The notes under the pieces are model-generated. The model was not told the origin of the DNA and searched no databases. It saw only the letters and a program-made list of their open reading frames with translations. A DNA stretch of 64,000 nt from CAZWLY01 sp964634465 (lineage in GTDB: Bacteria; Desulfobacterota; Desulfarculia; G963662305). Both the position numbers and the translations under genes were made by a program. How positions within the stretch are numbered: the first letter of the stretch is position 1; the number at the start of each line of letters is the position of its first letter. The DNA lies in the NCBI GenBank assembly GCA_964634465.1, contig CAZWLY010000001.1, positions 186,001-250,000 on the forward strand. Direction: 5' to 3'. Positions 7,892 to 15,820 of the stretch are shown in pieces.

Positions 7892-8776
7892 TCAATCCCC
7901 CCGGGCCATCGACCAGGCCCGAGTCAGGGCCCGCCTGGTGAGGACTTCGACCATCGCCCGGCGATACTCGGCCGAGCCGCGGTGATCGTCGATGGGTTTG
8001 GCGTCGCCGGCGGCCTTCCTGGCCGCCTCGGCAAAGAGCGGATCGTCTTCGCCCGCGGGCCTCTGGCCGACGAGGAACTCCTCGGCCGACGGGGCCCGAA
8101 GCGGCGTCGGGCCGACCGCGCCCATGACCACCCTGGCCTCGGCCACCTGGCCGTCGCCGTCGAGCCGGACAAAGGCGGCCAGGTTGACCAGGGATATCTC
8201 CAGCGTCTTGCGGGCTCCCAGCTTGAGGTAACAGCCTCCGGCCGCCTCGCCCCAGGCCGGGACGTGGATGGCGGTCATGAGCTCATCGGCCTCCTGAACG
8301 CTCTGGCCGGGGCCGGTGAAGTAGTCGTCGAGCGTCACCTCGCGCTCGCCGGCCGGGCCGGCCAGGACCACCTTGGCCCCCAACGCCATCAGCGGCGGGG
8401 ACATATCGGCCGCCGGTCGGGCGGAGACCAGGTTGCCGCCGAGGGTGGCCCGGTTGCGAATCAGCGGTGTGCCCAACCGGCCGGCCGCCTCGCCCAGCAT
8501 GGCCGCCGCCCCCAGGGCCGGTCCGGATTCGGCCATGGCCGCCGCGGTCACCAGGGGGCCGATTCTCAGGCCGCCCTCGAGCTTGTCGATGGCGTCCAAC
8601 CCCGGAATGCGGCCGATATGGACCACCGTCTCGGGCTCGATCAGGCCCCGCTTCAGGTTGACCAGTAGATCGGTCCCCCCGGCCAGAACCTTGGCCCGGG
8701 CCTTGAACTCCCCTAGAATCTCCAGGGCCTCGGCTACGCTTGTCGGTTTCTGGTAATCGAATCGGGGTAGAAGCAT
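7892..8776 (-). CDS. Molybdenum hydroxylase, FAD-binding medium subunit
   Basis: 294 residues. FAD-binding motifs of the CoxM/HcrB family are present: KVLAGGTDLLVNLKRG near residue 33 and TLGGNLVSARPAADMSPPLMALGA near 111. The C-terminal CO_deh_flav domain follows. It has almost no Cys, so it lacks the extra [4Fe-4S] loop of true 4-hydroxybenzoyl-CoA reductase beta subunits; this argues against a straight HcrABC assignment. ATG with GGGGAGGGG upstream. First of the three subunit genes. Confidence 0.9.
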   Translation of the reverse strand: MLLPRFDYQKPTSVAEALEILGEFKARAKVLAGGTDLLVNLKRGLIEPETVVHIGRIPGLDAIDKLEGGLRIGPLVTAAAMAESGPALGAAAMLGEAAGRLGTPLIRNRATLGGNLVSARPAADMSPPLMALGAKVVLAGPAGEREVTLDDYFTGPGQSVQEADELMTAIHVPAWGEAAGGCYLKLGARKTLEISLVNLAAFVRLDGDGQVAEARVVMGAVGPTPLRAPSAEEFLVGQRPAGEDDPLFAEAARKAAGDAKPIDDHRGSAEYRRAMVEVLTRRALTRAWSMARGD

Positions 8777-8803
8777 CGTCCCCCCTCCCCTGAAGGGTTT
8801 GTT

Positions 8804-9154
8804 TCAGGCCGCCGCCTCGCCGACGACGACCACCCGGATGGAATGGCCGGCCGCCCAGGCGACGAAGACGGCGGCGTTTTTCTCGGCCTGGGCCCATCGG
8901 GCCCGGCGCTCGGCGTCTTGATCGGGTTGCGGCGACGGATACGGCCGGCATTCAAAGTAGCGCCAGCCGGCGTATCCGCCGAAGGGGGTGCCGTCGGTGG
9001 GTCGGTTGCCGGCCTTGATCCCCCGGGCGATCTGGATGTCCACCGGAACGACGACGTGATGTTTCGACCCGTCCGGCGCCAGGCCGATGTAACCGACGTT
9101 GCCGGTTTCCTCGGCCAGAGTGGCCCGGAAGAAATCGGCCAGTGGAATCGTCAT
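8804..9154 (-). CDS. Small protein of unknown function upstream of the molybdenum hydroxylase genes
   Basis: About 116 residues from the ATG at 9154 (MTIPLADFFRATLAEETGN). The frame stays open further upstream to 9226, but that part has no visible ribosome site. I do not recognise the family. It has no signal peptide, membrane segment or Cys motif; it is rich in Trp and aromatics in the middle (GGYAGWRYFEC) and ends in a hydrophobic strand (SIRVVVVGE). It lies 27 bp before the FAD subunit gene on the same strand and probably shares its transcript, so a role in maturation or substrate handling is possible but unproven. Confidence 0.6.
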   Translation of the reverse strand: MTIPLADFFRATLAEETGNVGYIGLAPDGSKHHVVVPVDIQIARGIKAGNRPTDGTPFGGYAGWRYFECRPYPSPQPDQDAERRARWAQAEKNAAVFVAWAAGHSIRVVVVGEAAA

Positions 9155-9221
9155 TTCTTTGGCGCCCGAATCCGGGCCGGGCCGGGTCTGGCTCACCGAC
9201 GCCCCGCCGCACAATTGTGAA

Positions 9222-9242
9222 TACAAGAAAGCTATAATGTAG
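9222..9242. promoter_or_regulatory. Candidate operator, copy 1 of a 21-bp element
   Basis: The sequence is TACAA-G-AAAGCTAT-A-ATGTAG, an interrupted inverted repeat (TACA...TGTA). It matches 37794-37814 at 19 of 21 positions. It stands about 70 bp upstream of the ATG of the gene that heads the molybdenum hydroxylase operon. The region is locally AT-rich within GC-rich surroundings. Confidence 0.5.
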
Positions 9243-9291
9243 CTACAAGCTTAAGGCAAGAAGCCGGCCCGGTCAAGAAAAAACATGGCCG

Positions 9292-9918
9292 TCAGGCGTC
9301 GTGCGCCTGGGGCGGGTCGAGTACGCCGGTGGGTAGAACCTTTTCGAGAAAGACCTCGGTCAAGGCGGGGTCGTAGATTATTCCGGCGTCTTCGGTGATC
9401 ACCAGGGCCGCCTCCTCGGGGTCCATGGGGGTCATCTCCCCCCGGGGGACGGTGATTCGTTCGAAGAAATCGACGATGGCGATCAGCCGGGCGCCGATGG
9501 GTATGTTGTCGCCTTTGAGCCCGTCCGGGAAGCCGGAGCCGTCGAAGTGTTCGTGGTGGTGCTTCACGATGCGCCTGGCCTCCTTGAGCGATTCGGCCCG
9601 AGCCAGGATCTTGGCGCCCATGACGGGGTGGGATTCGAACTGATCGCTGTCGGCCGTGCCGTCGAATTCGGCCCTGAACCCCGCCCCGGATTGCTCGAGC
9701 ATGTAACCGATGTCGTGGAGCAAAGCGGCCGAGACCGTCTGGCGAGTCATGTCATCCGGCCAGCCCAGGGCCCGGGCCAGGGCGTTGGCCCCACGGGCGA
9801 CCCGCTGGCAATGGTCCTTGAGGTCGGGGTTGATCAGTTCCATGATGCCCAGGAGGACGAAGACGACCTCGGCGCCGACGGCCAGGTTGTTCGTTGGGTG
9901 CTCGCTGGAGTCGGCCAC
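9292..9918 (-). CDS. HD-GYP-like metal-dependent phosphohydrolase
   Basis: 208 residues. The HD pair is in ALLHDIGYM (about residue 68). It is followed by a His-rich segment (KHHHEHFDGSGFPDGLKG) and GARLIAIVDFFERIT, the HD-GYP layout (H..E..DGSGYP..L....IP..ARI..V.D). The GYP motif reads GFP here. HD-GYP proteins hydrolyse cyclic di-GMP; with a Phe in the motif and no attached receiver domain, activity is uncertain. GTG start with AGGAG upstream. It follows motB by 39 bp on the same strand, so a link to motility control is reasonable. Confidence 0.72.
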   Translation of the reverse strand: MADSSEHPTNNLAVGAEVVFVLLGIMELINPDLKDHCQRVARGANALARALGWPDDMTRQTVSAALLHDIGYMLEQSGAGFRAEFDGTADSDQFESHPVMGAKILARAESLKEARRIVKHHHEHFDGSGFPDGLKGDNIPIGARLIAIVDFFERITVPRGEMTPMDPEEAALVITEDAGIIYDPALTEVFLEKVLPTGVLDPPQAHDA

Positions 9919-9957
9919 CGTTGCTGCTCCTCTGCTACAAGTATCAGACCAGACTGT

Positions 9958-10737
9958 CTAGCGGACCGCCACTCGGGGCGTCAGTTTGGTGAAGATGAAC
10001 TCGACCCGGCGGTTGCTGGCCCGGCCGGCCGGGGTGTTGTTGGGACTGATCGGGTAGTTGGGACCGAAGCCGATGGCCGACAGGCGCTTGGGATCGATCC
10101 CGCCCTTGTTGGCGATGTACCTGACCACGGCCGTCGCCCTGGCCGCCGACAGCTCCCAGTTGGACGGGAAGGTGGCCGTCTTGATCGGCACGTTGTCGGT
10201 GTGGCCCTCGACGATGAGGTAGAATTTCGACTTGGCCAGGACCTTGATGATGCCGTCGAGGAGCCGGTATGACGACGGTTTCAGGGTGGCCTGGCCAGGC
10301 TCGAAAAGAAGGCCGCCCTTGACCCTCATCCGCACCCCCCGCTTGCCGGCCCTGACCTCGACCGAGCGCTCCAGCCCGTTGACCTTGACCAAATGTTGGA
10401 CCTGGGCGGCGATGCGCGAGGTCTCCACCGCCGCGGCCGCCTCCCGGGCCTCTTCTATCCGGGTGTTGGCCAGGAGTTGGGGCGTGGGGATGGGTTTTTC
10501 GACCTCCTTGCCCTTTTTGGGCGCGTCTTTGAGCACCGGCTGGAACTCGCCCTGCTGCTCGAAGGTGACGCCGAAGGCGTTCTGGACCGAACCGAGCATC
10601 TCCCGGAACTTCTGGATGTCGATGTTGGCCATGGAGAGCATGAGGACGAAGAAGGTCAGCAGCAGCGTCGCCAGATCGGCGAAAGTGGCCATCCACCTCG
10701 GTGCGGCGCCGGAAGCTTTTTTGTCGTTGGCTGGCAC
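9958..10737 (-). CDS. motB: Flagellar motor stator protein MotB (PomB-like)
   Basis: 259 residues. One N-terminal membrane helix holds the ion-binding Asp (WMATFADLATLLLTFFVLML), followed by a linker and a C-terminal OmpA-like peptidoglycan-binding domain (EGHTDNVPI, NWELSAARA, GFGPNYPISPNNTPAGRASNRRVE). This is the stator layout: the plug and linker open when the domain grips the cell wall. The FADLATLLLTFFVLMLS segment looks more like sodium-type PomB than E. coli MotB, but ion choice cannot be fixed from it. GTG start, 2 bp after motA. Confidence 0.88.
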   Translation of the reverse strand: MPANDKKASGAAPRWMATFADLATLLLTFFVLMLSMANIDIQKFREMLGSVQNAFGVTFEQQGEFQPVLKDAPKKGKEVEKPIPTPQLLANTRIEEAREAAAAVETSRIAAQVQHLVKVNGLERSVEVRAGKRGVRMRVKGGLLFEPGQATLKPSSYRLLDGIIKVLAKSKFYLIVEGHTDNVPIKTATFPSNWELSAARATAVVRYIANKGGIDPKRLSAIGFGPNYPISPNNTPAGRASNRRVEFIFTKLTPRVAVR

Positions 10738-10739
10738 GG

Positions 10740-11525
10740 CTACTTCTTCTTACCGGCCTTGATGCGTTTGGCCTGGATCTGAGATCTGACTTCGGGCGGC
10801 ATGAAGCCCATCAAGCGCTGCTGGACCTGGCGCGGGTTCTCGTTTCTGGCGATGGCCGCCGCCCCCTCGACGATGAGGCGCATGTTTATCTGCTCCTTGA
10901 CCGCCCGCCCGGCCAGCTTGTTGGCTCCAGGCAGGAAGAGGAGATTGGCCAGCACCGCGCCGTAGAAGGTCGTCAGCAGCGCCACCGCCATGGCCGGACC
11001 GATGGAGGACGGGTCGGAAAGATTGATCAGCATGATCACCAGACCGACCAGGGTGCCGATCATGCCCCAGGCCGGGGCCAGGTCGCCCATCTTCTCCAGG
11101 ATGGCCTGGCTCTCTTCGCGCCTGAGCAGGGTCGCCTCCTGCTCGATTCTCAACAGGTCGCCCACGTCGGACGCCTTGTAACCGTCCGCGACCAACTGGA
11201 AGGCCAATTTCATGAACGGATCGGCCGTCTTCAGGCGCTCCAGGGCCGGGGGACCGTCCTTGCGGTAGACCTCGGCCGCCGTGATCAGCGTCCGGACGGT
11301 CTCGATGGAATCGGTCTTTTCGGGAAAGATGAGGCCGATGCTCGACTTGATGGCTTTGATGACCGAACCGATCGGAAAGGCGACGAAAGTGGCGGCGAAG
11401 GTGCCGCCGACCACGATCAGCAGGCCGGGGGCGTTGACGAACGACTGGAGCGAACCGCCGAGCAGGATCGAGATCAGCACCAGGGCGATGCCGAAGGTGA
11501 CGCCGATTACCGTACCGATATCCAT
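10740..11525 (-). CDS. motA: Flagellar motor stator protein MotA (PomA-like)
   Basis: 261 residues with four hydrophobic segments: near the N-terminus (VIGVTFGIALVLISILL; GLLIVVGGTFAATFVAFPIG) and a later pair (GMIGTLVGLVIMLINL; AVALLTTFYGAVLANLLFLP). The GGTFAATFVAFP and PAWGMIGTLVGLV motifs are typical MotA/PomA. The cytoplasmic loop between pairs 2 and 3 contacts the rotor. Together with the next gene it forms the ion-driven stator. No other flagellar genes lie in the window, so the stator locus is separate from the structural operons. Confidence 0.9.
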   Translation of the reverse strand: MDIGTVIGVTFGIALVLISILLGGSLQSFVNAPGLLIVVGGTFAATFVAFPIGSVIKAIKSSIGLIFPEKTDSIETVRTLITAAEVYRKDGPPALERLKTADPFMKLAFQLVADGYKASDVGDLLRIEQEATLLRREESQAILEKMGDLAPAWGMIGTLVGLVIMLINLSDPSSIGPAMAVALLTTFYGAVLANLLFLPGANKLAGRAVKEQINMRLIVEGAAAIARNENPRQVQQRLMGFMPPEVRSQIQAKRIKAGKKK

Positions 11526-11554
11526 GACCTACAATCCCAGCTTCTTGCTCCGGC

Positions 11555-12235
11555 TTATTCGGTCCTCTTCAACAGTTCTTCCAGTTCAACCACCTGGTCG
11601 GCCGGAACGTCCTCGCTCTCTTCACCGTCCCGATCGACTCCGGGCTCGCCGCTTGGGCCGGCGTTCTGGGGAGGCGGGACGGTCCGGTCGCCCTTGCCCC
11701 AGGAGGAGCGCCGGGTCGCGGACTGTTTCTTGCGCTTTATGTTGTACCGATCCTTCCCGACGACGACCGCGTCGTCTGCGGTGTATAGCCGGCCGTCCGG
11801 TCCGGCCGAGCGAATGAAGTAGAGCACGCCGGGTTTTTCGACCATCTCCACCCGAATCGGCCGACCCCAGGCGTCCTGGAAATCCGGCGCCGGACCGATG
11901 AGCGGCATGTCGCCGGTGGCCCTCAGGTCGTGTTCGATCCGGTTCTGGAGTTTGAGCATCTGCTTGACGGTCCACGAAGTCAGCGGCGTTTCGATGGAGA
12001 TGCCCCGCTTCAGGAGAATCCGACTGGCTTTGGCGTAGACCGCGGTTTCGCTGTAGGGAGCCATCTTGGCCACGACCTTGCAGGCCTCCAGCTCCCGGCC
12101 CTGGTTGAGCAGCTTCGCCGCCTTGGCCCACAGCCGTTCGGCCTGACCGGCCCGGGCCGGCAAGGCCCAGCAGGACATGACGGTCGTAACCGCGATCAAC
12201 ACCGCCCACCAGCACCATTTTCTTCTGGCCGTCAT
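11555..12235 (-). CDS. Secreted protein with a type II secretion pseudopilin-like C-terminal motif
   Basis: 226 residues. An N-terminal signal peptide (WWAVLIAVTTVMSCWALPARA) is followed by a helical region. Around residues 120-155 comes DAWGRPIRVEMV ... YFIRSAGPDGRLYTADDAVV. The DAWGRPI / SAGPDG / TADD series is the calcium-loop motif of GspG-type major pseudopilins, but the pilin N-terminal helix and prepilin cleavage site are missing. The C-terminal ~70 residues are polar and Glu-rich. It lies 29 bp upstream of motA on the same strand and may be cotranscribed. The function is unknown. Confidence 0.6.
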   Translation of the reverse strand: MTARRKWCWWAVLIAVTTVMSCWALPARAGQAERLWAKAAKLLNQGRELEACKVVAKMAPYSETAVYAKASRILLKRGISIETPLTSWTVKQMLKLQNRIEHDLRATGDMPLIGPAPDFQDAWGRPIRVEMVEKPGVLYFIRSAGPDGRLYTADDAVVVGKDRYNIKRKKQSATRRSSWGKGDRTVPPPQNAGPSGEPGVDRDGEESEDVPADQVVELEELLKRTE

Positions 12236-12365
12236 GTCACTCGCCTCTCCATATTCTTAGTCGATTCTCTTACTTGTCAAGCCAAGTTTTGGTCGATTCT
12301 CCAAAAGACGGCCGGTAAGGACGCCCCCCGGCCGACCGGAATCGATCTGAAACGGTTTCTTTTTT

Positions 12366-12405
12366 CCGGCGCCGGTCCGGGCGGCTCGGCCCGGACCGGC
12401 GCCGG
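12366..12405. other. Long perfect inverted repeat downstream of the PEBP gene
   Basis: The 17-nt arm CCGGCGCCGGTCCGGGC (12366-12382) is followed by a 6-nt loop and its exact complement (12389-12405), 2 bp past the stop of the PEBP gene. On the minus strand it is followed by an A-rich run, not T, so it is not a standard intrinsic terminator. It may protect the 3' end of the mRNA or act with Rho. Confidence 0.6.
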
Positions 12406-12407
12406 AT

Positions 12408-12845
12408 TCAAGCCCTGGAATAGGTGCCCATCAGTTCGGCCTTGGCGATGGCTTTCTCCTCCACCGCCCGCTGGAAGTCGTTTCGAGTAAGACCGCAGGG
12501 GCCGGGTTCGGGCAGGGCGTAGAGGACGAAGTAGTAGCGGTGCGTGCCCGACGGCGGGCAAGGGCCGCCGTAATGGGTGAAGCCGAAGTGGTTGGGCGCC
12601 TCCTTGGCCCCGGCCGGGATCGGTCCGCCGGTCGGGATGTGATCGGCGTCCGGCGGGATGTCGCAGACCAGCCAGTGGGTCCAATCTCCCACCGGGGCGT
12701 CGGGGTCGTGACAGACCAGAGCCAGGCTGACCGTGCCTTCGGGTACGTCCGACCAGGCCAGATGGGGCGAGACGTCCTCGCCGTCGCAAGTGAATCTGAC
12801 CGGGATCGGCTGGGAGTCGGTAAGGTCGTCACTCCACAATCTCAT
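12408..12845 (-). CDS. YbhB/YbcL family phosphatidylethanolamine-binding-like protein
   Basis: 145 residues starting MRLWSDDL, with AAGGAGG 6 nt before the ATG. Family motifs: CDGEDVSPHLAW, VCHDPDAPVGDWTHWLV (the DPDAP-HW anion site) and GPCPPSGTHRYYFVLYAL. Members are small cytoplasmic or periplasmic proteins similar to Raf kinase inhibitor; their bacterial ligand is mostly unknown. No signal peptide, so probably cytoplasmic. It stands alone between the motility genes and the sugar operon. Confidence 0.88.
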   Translation of the reverse strand: MRLWSDDLTDSQPIPVRFTCDGEDVSPHLAWSDVPEGTVSLALVCHDPDAPVGDWTHWLVCDIPPDADHIPTGGPIPAGAKEAPNHFGFTHYGGPCPPSGTHRYYFVLYALPEPGPCGLTRNDFQRAVEEKAIAKAELMGTYSRA

Positions 12846-12876
12846 GGTCCGCCTCCTTGAACTGGTGGATCGAGCC

Positions 12877-12964
12877 CCACGGGGGATTCTTCCCCGCAAC
12901 CTGCGGCCGAGAAGAACGATTCCGCGTCCAACACCCCATACCCCGCCTGTTGGGGCGGGGTCGG
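12877..12964 (-). repeat. Dispersed intergenic repeat, copy 1 (most diverged)
   Basis: Shares the core of the five-copy family (compare 20371-20454, 43571-43695, 50710-50820, 60032-60143). Reading the minus strand: GC hairpin (CCCCGCC...GGCGGGG), then GCGGAATCGTTCTTCT, GCCGCAGGTTGCGGGGAA and CCCCCGTGGG. The terminal ATGAACAAC is absent. It lies between the PEBP gene and the sugar operon. Confidence 0.75.
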
Positions 12965-13034
12965 TCGTAGACCGGAACTCGATCGTTTGGATTTAGGCTA
13001 TGACGTTCCGGGCCGGCCGTCAAGCGGTGAGGAC

Positions 13035-13973
13035 TCAGTCTTCGAGCAGGGACTTGAAATAGGCGATGGTCTCCTTGAGGCCGTCTTCCAGGGCGACCTT
13101 CGGCCGCCAGTCCAATCGCCTCTTGGCCAGCGAGATGTCGGGCCGGCGCTGGACCGGATCGTCGGCCGGCAGATCGGCGAAGGCGATCTCGGAATCGGAG
13201 CCGGTCAGCTCGACGATCAACCGGGCCAGTTCGAGGATGGAGAACTCGGCGGGATTGCCCAGATTGACCGGCCCGATGAACTCGTCCTGGTCCATCATCT
13301 TGATGAGGCCGTCGATCATGTCGGAGACGTGGCAGAAGGATCTGGTCTGGGAGCCGTCGCCGTAGACGGTAAGCGGCTCGCCCTTCAAGGCCTGAACGAT
13401 GAAGTTGGAGACCACCCGGCCGTCGTCCAGGGTCATGTTTGGGCCGTAGGTGTTGAATATCCGGACGATTCTAATATCGACGCCGTGCTGGCGGTGATAG
13501 TCCATCATCAGTGTCTCGGCCACCCGCTTGCCCTCGTCGTAGCACGAGCGCGGGCCGATGGGGTTGACGTGGCCCCAGTAGGCTTCCGGCTGGGGATGCT
13601 GATGAGGGTTGCCGTAGACTTCCGAGGTGGAGGCCAGCAGGATGCGGGCCTTGACCCGCTTGGCCAGGCCGAGCATGTTCAGCGTCCCCATGACGATCGT
13701 TTTGACCGTCTTGACCGGATTTAGCTGATAGTGGACCGGTGAGGCCGGACTGGCCAGGCTGAAGACGCGGTCCGCCTCCAGAAAGATCGGTTGGACCACA
13801 TCGTGGCGGATCAGCTCGAAGCGGGGGTGGTCGATGATCTCGGCCAGGTTCCGCTTCGAGCCGGTGTAGAAATTGTCCAGGCAGCAGACGTGGTTACCCT
13901 CGTCCAGCAGGCGCTTGATCAGGTGTGAGCCGATGAATCCGGCCCCGCCGGTGACTAGAACTCTCTGACCCAT
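13035..13973 (-). CDS. UDP-glucuronate decarboxylase (UDP-xylose synthase), extended SDR
   Basis: 312 residues from MGQRVLVTGGAGFIGSHL; the frame is open far upstream, but the Rossmann motif fixes the start. Converts UDP-glucuronate to UDP-xylose (UXS family). Diagnostic segments: SLASPASPVHYQ, STSEVYGNPHQHPQPEAYWG and NPIGPRSCYDEGKRVAE (the catalytic YxxxK is replaced in position by YDEGK), RIFNTYGPNM. These match UXS better than dTDP-glucose dehydratase. Last gene of the rfbB-rfbD-galE-uxs group, 23 bp after galE. Supplies pentose for surface glycans. Confidence 0.9.
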   Translation of the reverse strand: MGQRVLVTGGAGFIGSHLIKRLLDEGNHVCCLDNFYTGSKRNLAEIIDHPRFELIRHDVVQPIFLEADRVFSLASPASPVHYQLNPVKTVKTIVMGTLNMLGLAKRVKARILLASTSEVYGNPHQHPQPEAYWGHVNPIGPRSCYDEGKRVAETLMMDYHRQHGVDIRIVRIFNTYGPNMTLDDGRVVSNFIVQALKGEPLTVYGDGSQTRSFCHVSDMIDGLIKMMDQDEFIGPVNLGNPAEFSILELARLIVELTGSDSEIAFADLPADDPVQRRPDISLAKRRLDWRPKVALEDGLKETIAYFKSLLED

Positions 13974-13996
13974 CCTCTTCCGGATCTCCTCCCCTT

Positions 13997-14962
13997 TCAA
14001 CCCATCTTCCGGTGCCAACTCCAAGCGGTGTCGATGATCTCCTCGATATCGGTGTAGCGGGCTCGCCAGTCGAGCTTCGCTTCGGCTCGGGACGGGTCGG
14101 CCACCAACTCGGCCGGATCGCCCGGCCGGCGCGGTCCGATGGCCACCTCGATCGTCCGGCCGGTGACGATCTGGCAGGCGTCGATGACCTCCCGGACCGT
14201 GTACCCCTGTCCGGTGCCCAGGTTGAGGGCCAGGCCGGTCTTTTCCGCCGAGGCCAGTTTTAGGGCCGCGACGTGGGCCCGGGCCAGATCCGAGACGTGG
14301 ACGTAGTCGCGGATGCAGGTGCCGTCCCGGGTGGGGTAGTCCTCGCCGAATATCTTGACGCCCTCGCTCAATCCCAGGGCGGCCTTGAGGATCAGGGGGA
14401 TGAGATGCGTCTCGGGATCGTGCCTCTCGCCGACGCGGGCCAGGGGGTCGGCGCCGGCGGCGTTGAAGTAGCGCAGACTGATCCACGACAGGCCGTAGGC
14501 CCGGCCGTACTCCTCCAGGGCCCGCTCCAAAACGAGCTTGGTGAAGCCGTAGGGGTTGATCGGCGCTTTGGGGTGATCTTCTTTGAGCGGCAGGCTTTCG
14601 GGCAGCCCGTAGACGGCGCAGGTCGAGGAGAAGATGACCGGGATGGAGCGCTCGGCGGCCAGGCCGACGAGGTTGAGGCCGGCGATGACATTGTTGTCGA
14701 AGTAGGCCCTGGGATCGGCCACCGATTGACCGACCAGGGCCAGGGCGGCGAAATGGATGATGCCTTCGACCCGGTGTTGGTCGAGGAGCCGGGCCAGCCC
14801 GTCGGCGTCGCCCAGGTCGAGCTCGACAAGCCGGCCGTGCAAGACCGCTTCCCGGTGGCCCAGGGACAGGTTGTCCACCACCAGGATGTCGTAGCCGGCT
14901 TCGGCCAGGGCGATGAGAGTGTGGCTGCCGATGTAACCGGCCCCGCCGGTGACGAGAATCAT
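13997..14962 (-). CDS. galE: UDP-glucose 4-epimerase
   Basis: 321 residues starting MILVTGGAGYIGSHTLIAL (NAD-binding GxxGxxG). Other GalE marks: FAALALVGQSVADP, SSTCAVYGLPESLPLKED, NPYGFTKLVLER (YxxxK), RYFNAAGADP and EDYPTRDGTCIRDYVHVSDLA. Interconverts UDP-glucose and UDP-galactose. The start overlaps the rfbD stop by 4 bp (ATGA), which indicates coupled translation. It is a little shorter than E. coli GalE (338) at the C-terminus. Confidence 0.94.
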   Translation of the reverse strand: MILVTGGAGYIGSHTLIALAEAGYDILVVDNLSLGHREAVLHGRLVELDLGDADGLARLLDQHRVEGIIHFAALALVGQSVADPRAYFDNNVIAGLNLVGLAAERSIPVIFSSTCAVYGLPESLPLKEDHPKAPINPYGFTKLVLERALEEYGRAYGLSWISLRYFNAAGADPLARVGERHDPETHLIPLILKAALGLSEGVKIFGEDYPTRDGTCIRDYVHVSDLARAHVAALKLASAEKTGLALNLGTGQGYTVREVIDACQIVTGRTIEVAIGPRRPGDPAELVADPSRAEAKLDWRARYTDIEEIIDTAWSWHRKMG

Positions 14963-15816
14963 GCCCTGCTCCGTCGTTCGAGGTAGGCGGCCAGGGCCTC
15001 GTCCCACGGTCTCAGACCGATGCCGTGCTCCCTCATTCGCTCGCAGTCGAGGACCGACATGGCCGGCCGCTGGGCCTTGCGATCGAGCCGGGCGGAGGGG
15101 ATGGCTCGCAAGCGAACCTCGATGTTTTCGAGCTCCAGCGCCTTTTGGGCTAGGCCGAACCACGACGTCTGGCCGGCGTTGACCAGGTTGAAGGTGCCCT
15201 TCAGGTCCAACTGGATGATCATCGGCAGGGCGGCGGCCAGGTCGAGGGAGTAGGTCGGCGAGCCGATCTGGTCATCGACGACAGTCAGCTCGTCCCGCTC
15301 CCGGGCCAGGTGGAGGATGGTCTCGATGAAGTTGGGGCCGTGGGGGCCGTAGAGCCAGGCGGTGCGGATGATGGCGTGGTCCGGGTTGGCCTTGCGAGTG
15401 GCCGTCTCCCCGGCCCATTTGGTCCGGCCGTAGGCGTTGATCGGGGCCGGCGGGTCGTCCTCGTTGTAGGGCTTCTCCTTGGTCCCGTCGAAGACGAAGT
15501 CGGTGGAGAAGTAGACCACCTTGGCCCCGACTTCGGCCGCGGCCCGGGCCACGTTTTCCGCGCCGCCGATGTTGACCGCCGCCGCCTTGTCCTCCTCGTC
15601 CTCGGCCTGATCGACCTTGGTGTAGGCGGCGCAGTTGATGACCGCCAGCGGTTCGAGCTCGCCGATGATCCGCCGGCAGGCCTCGGCGTTGGTCACGTCC
15701 AGGACGTTGCGGTCGAGGGCGGTGAAGTCGTAATCGTGCAGGGCGAAGACCTCGGCCACCGCCCCGCCCAACAGGCCGCCGGCCCCGGTGACGACGATGT
15801 TGCCCGACTCGTTCAT
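14959..15816 (-). CDS. rfbD: dTDP-4-dehydrorhamnose reductase
   Basis: 285 residues. SDR fold: VTGAGGLLGGAVAEV at the N-terminus; VINCAAYTKVDQAEDEEDKAAAVN; FSTDFVFDGTKEKPYNEDDPPAPINAYGRTKWAGE (YGRTK catalytic motif); RTAWLYGPHGPNFIETIL. Last step of dTDP-L-rhamnose synthesis. It lies 4 bp after rfbB and overlaps galE. No rfbA (thymidylyltransferase) is in the window; an RmlC-like cupin is at 50.9 kb. Confidence 0.94.
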   Translation of the reverse strand: MNESGNIVVTGAGGLLGGAVAEVFALHDYDFTALDRNVLDVTNAEACRRIIGELEPLAVINCAAYTKVDQAEDEEDKAAAVNIGGAENVARAAAEVGAKVVYFSTDFVFDGTKEKPYNEDDPPAPINAYGRTKWAGETATRKANPDHAIIRTAWLYGPHGPNFIETILHLARERDELTVVDDQIGSPTYSLDLAAALPMIIQLDLKGTFNLVNAGQTSWFGLAQKALELENIEVRLRAIPSARLDRKAQRPAMSVLDCERMREHGIGLRPWDEALAAYLERRSRA

Positions 15817-15820
15817 GGTT

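Noticed and set aside
5053..8776. Direct assignment as 4-hydroxybenzoyl-CoA reductase
   Set aside because: The flavin subunit lacks the Cys-rich [4Fe-4S] insertion of HcrB, so the substrate was left open.
12366..12405. The 17-bp inverted repeat as an intrinsic terminator
   Set aside because: The minus-strand side needed for the PEBP gene has an A-rich, not T-rich, tail.
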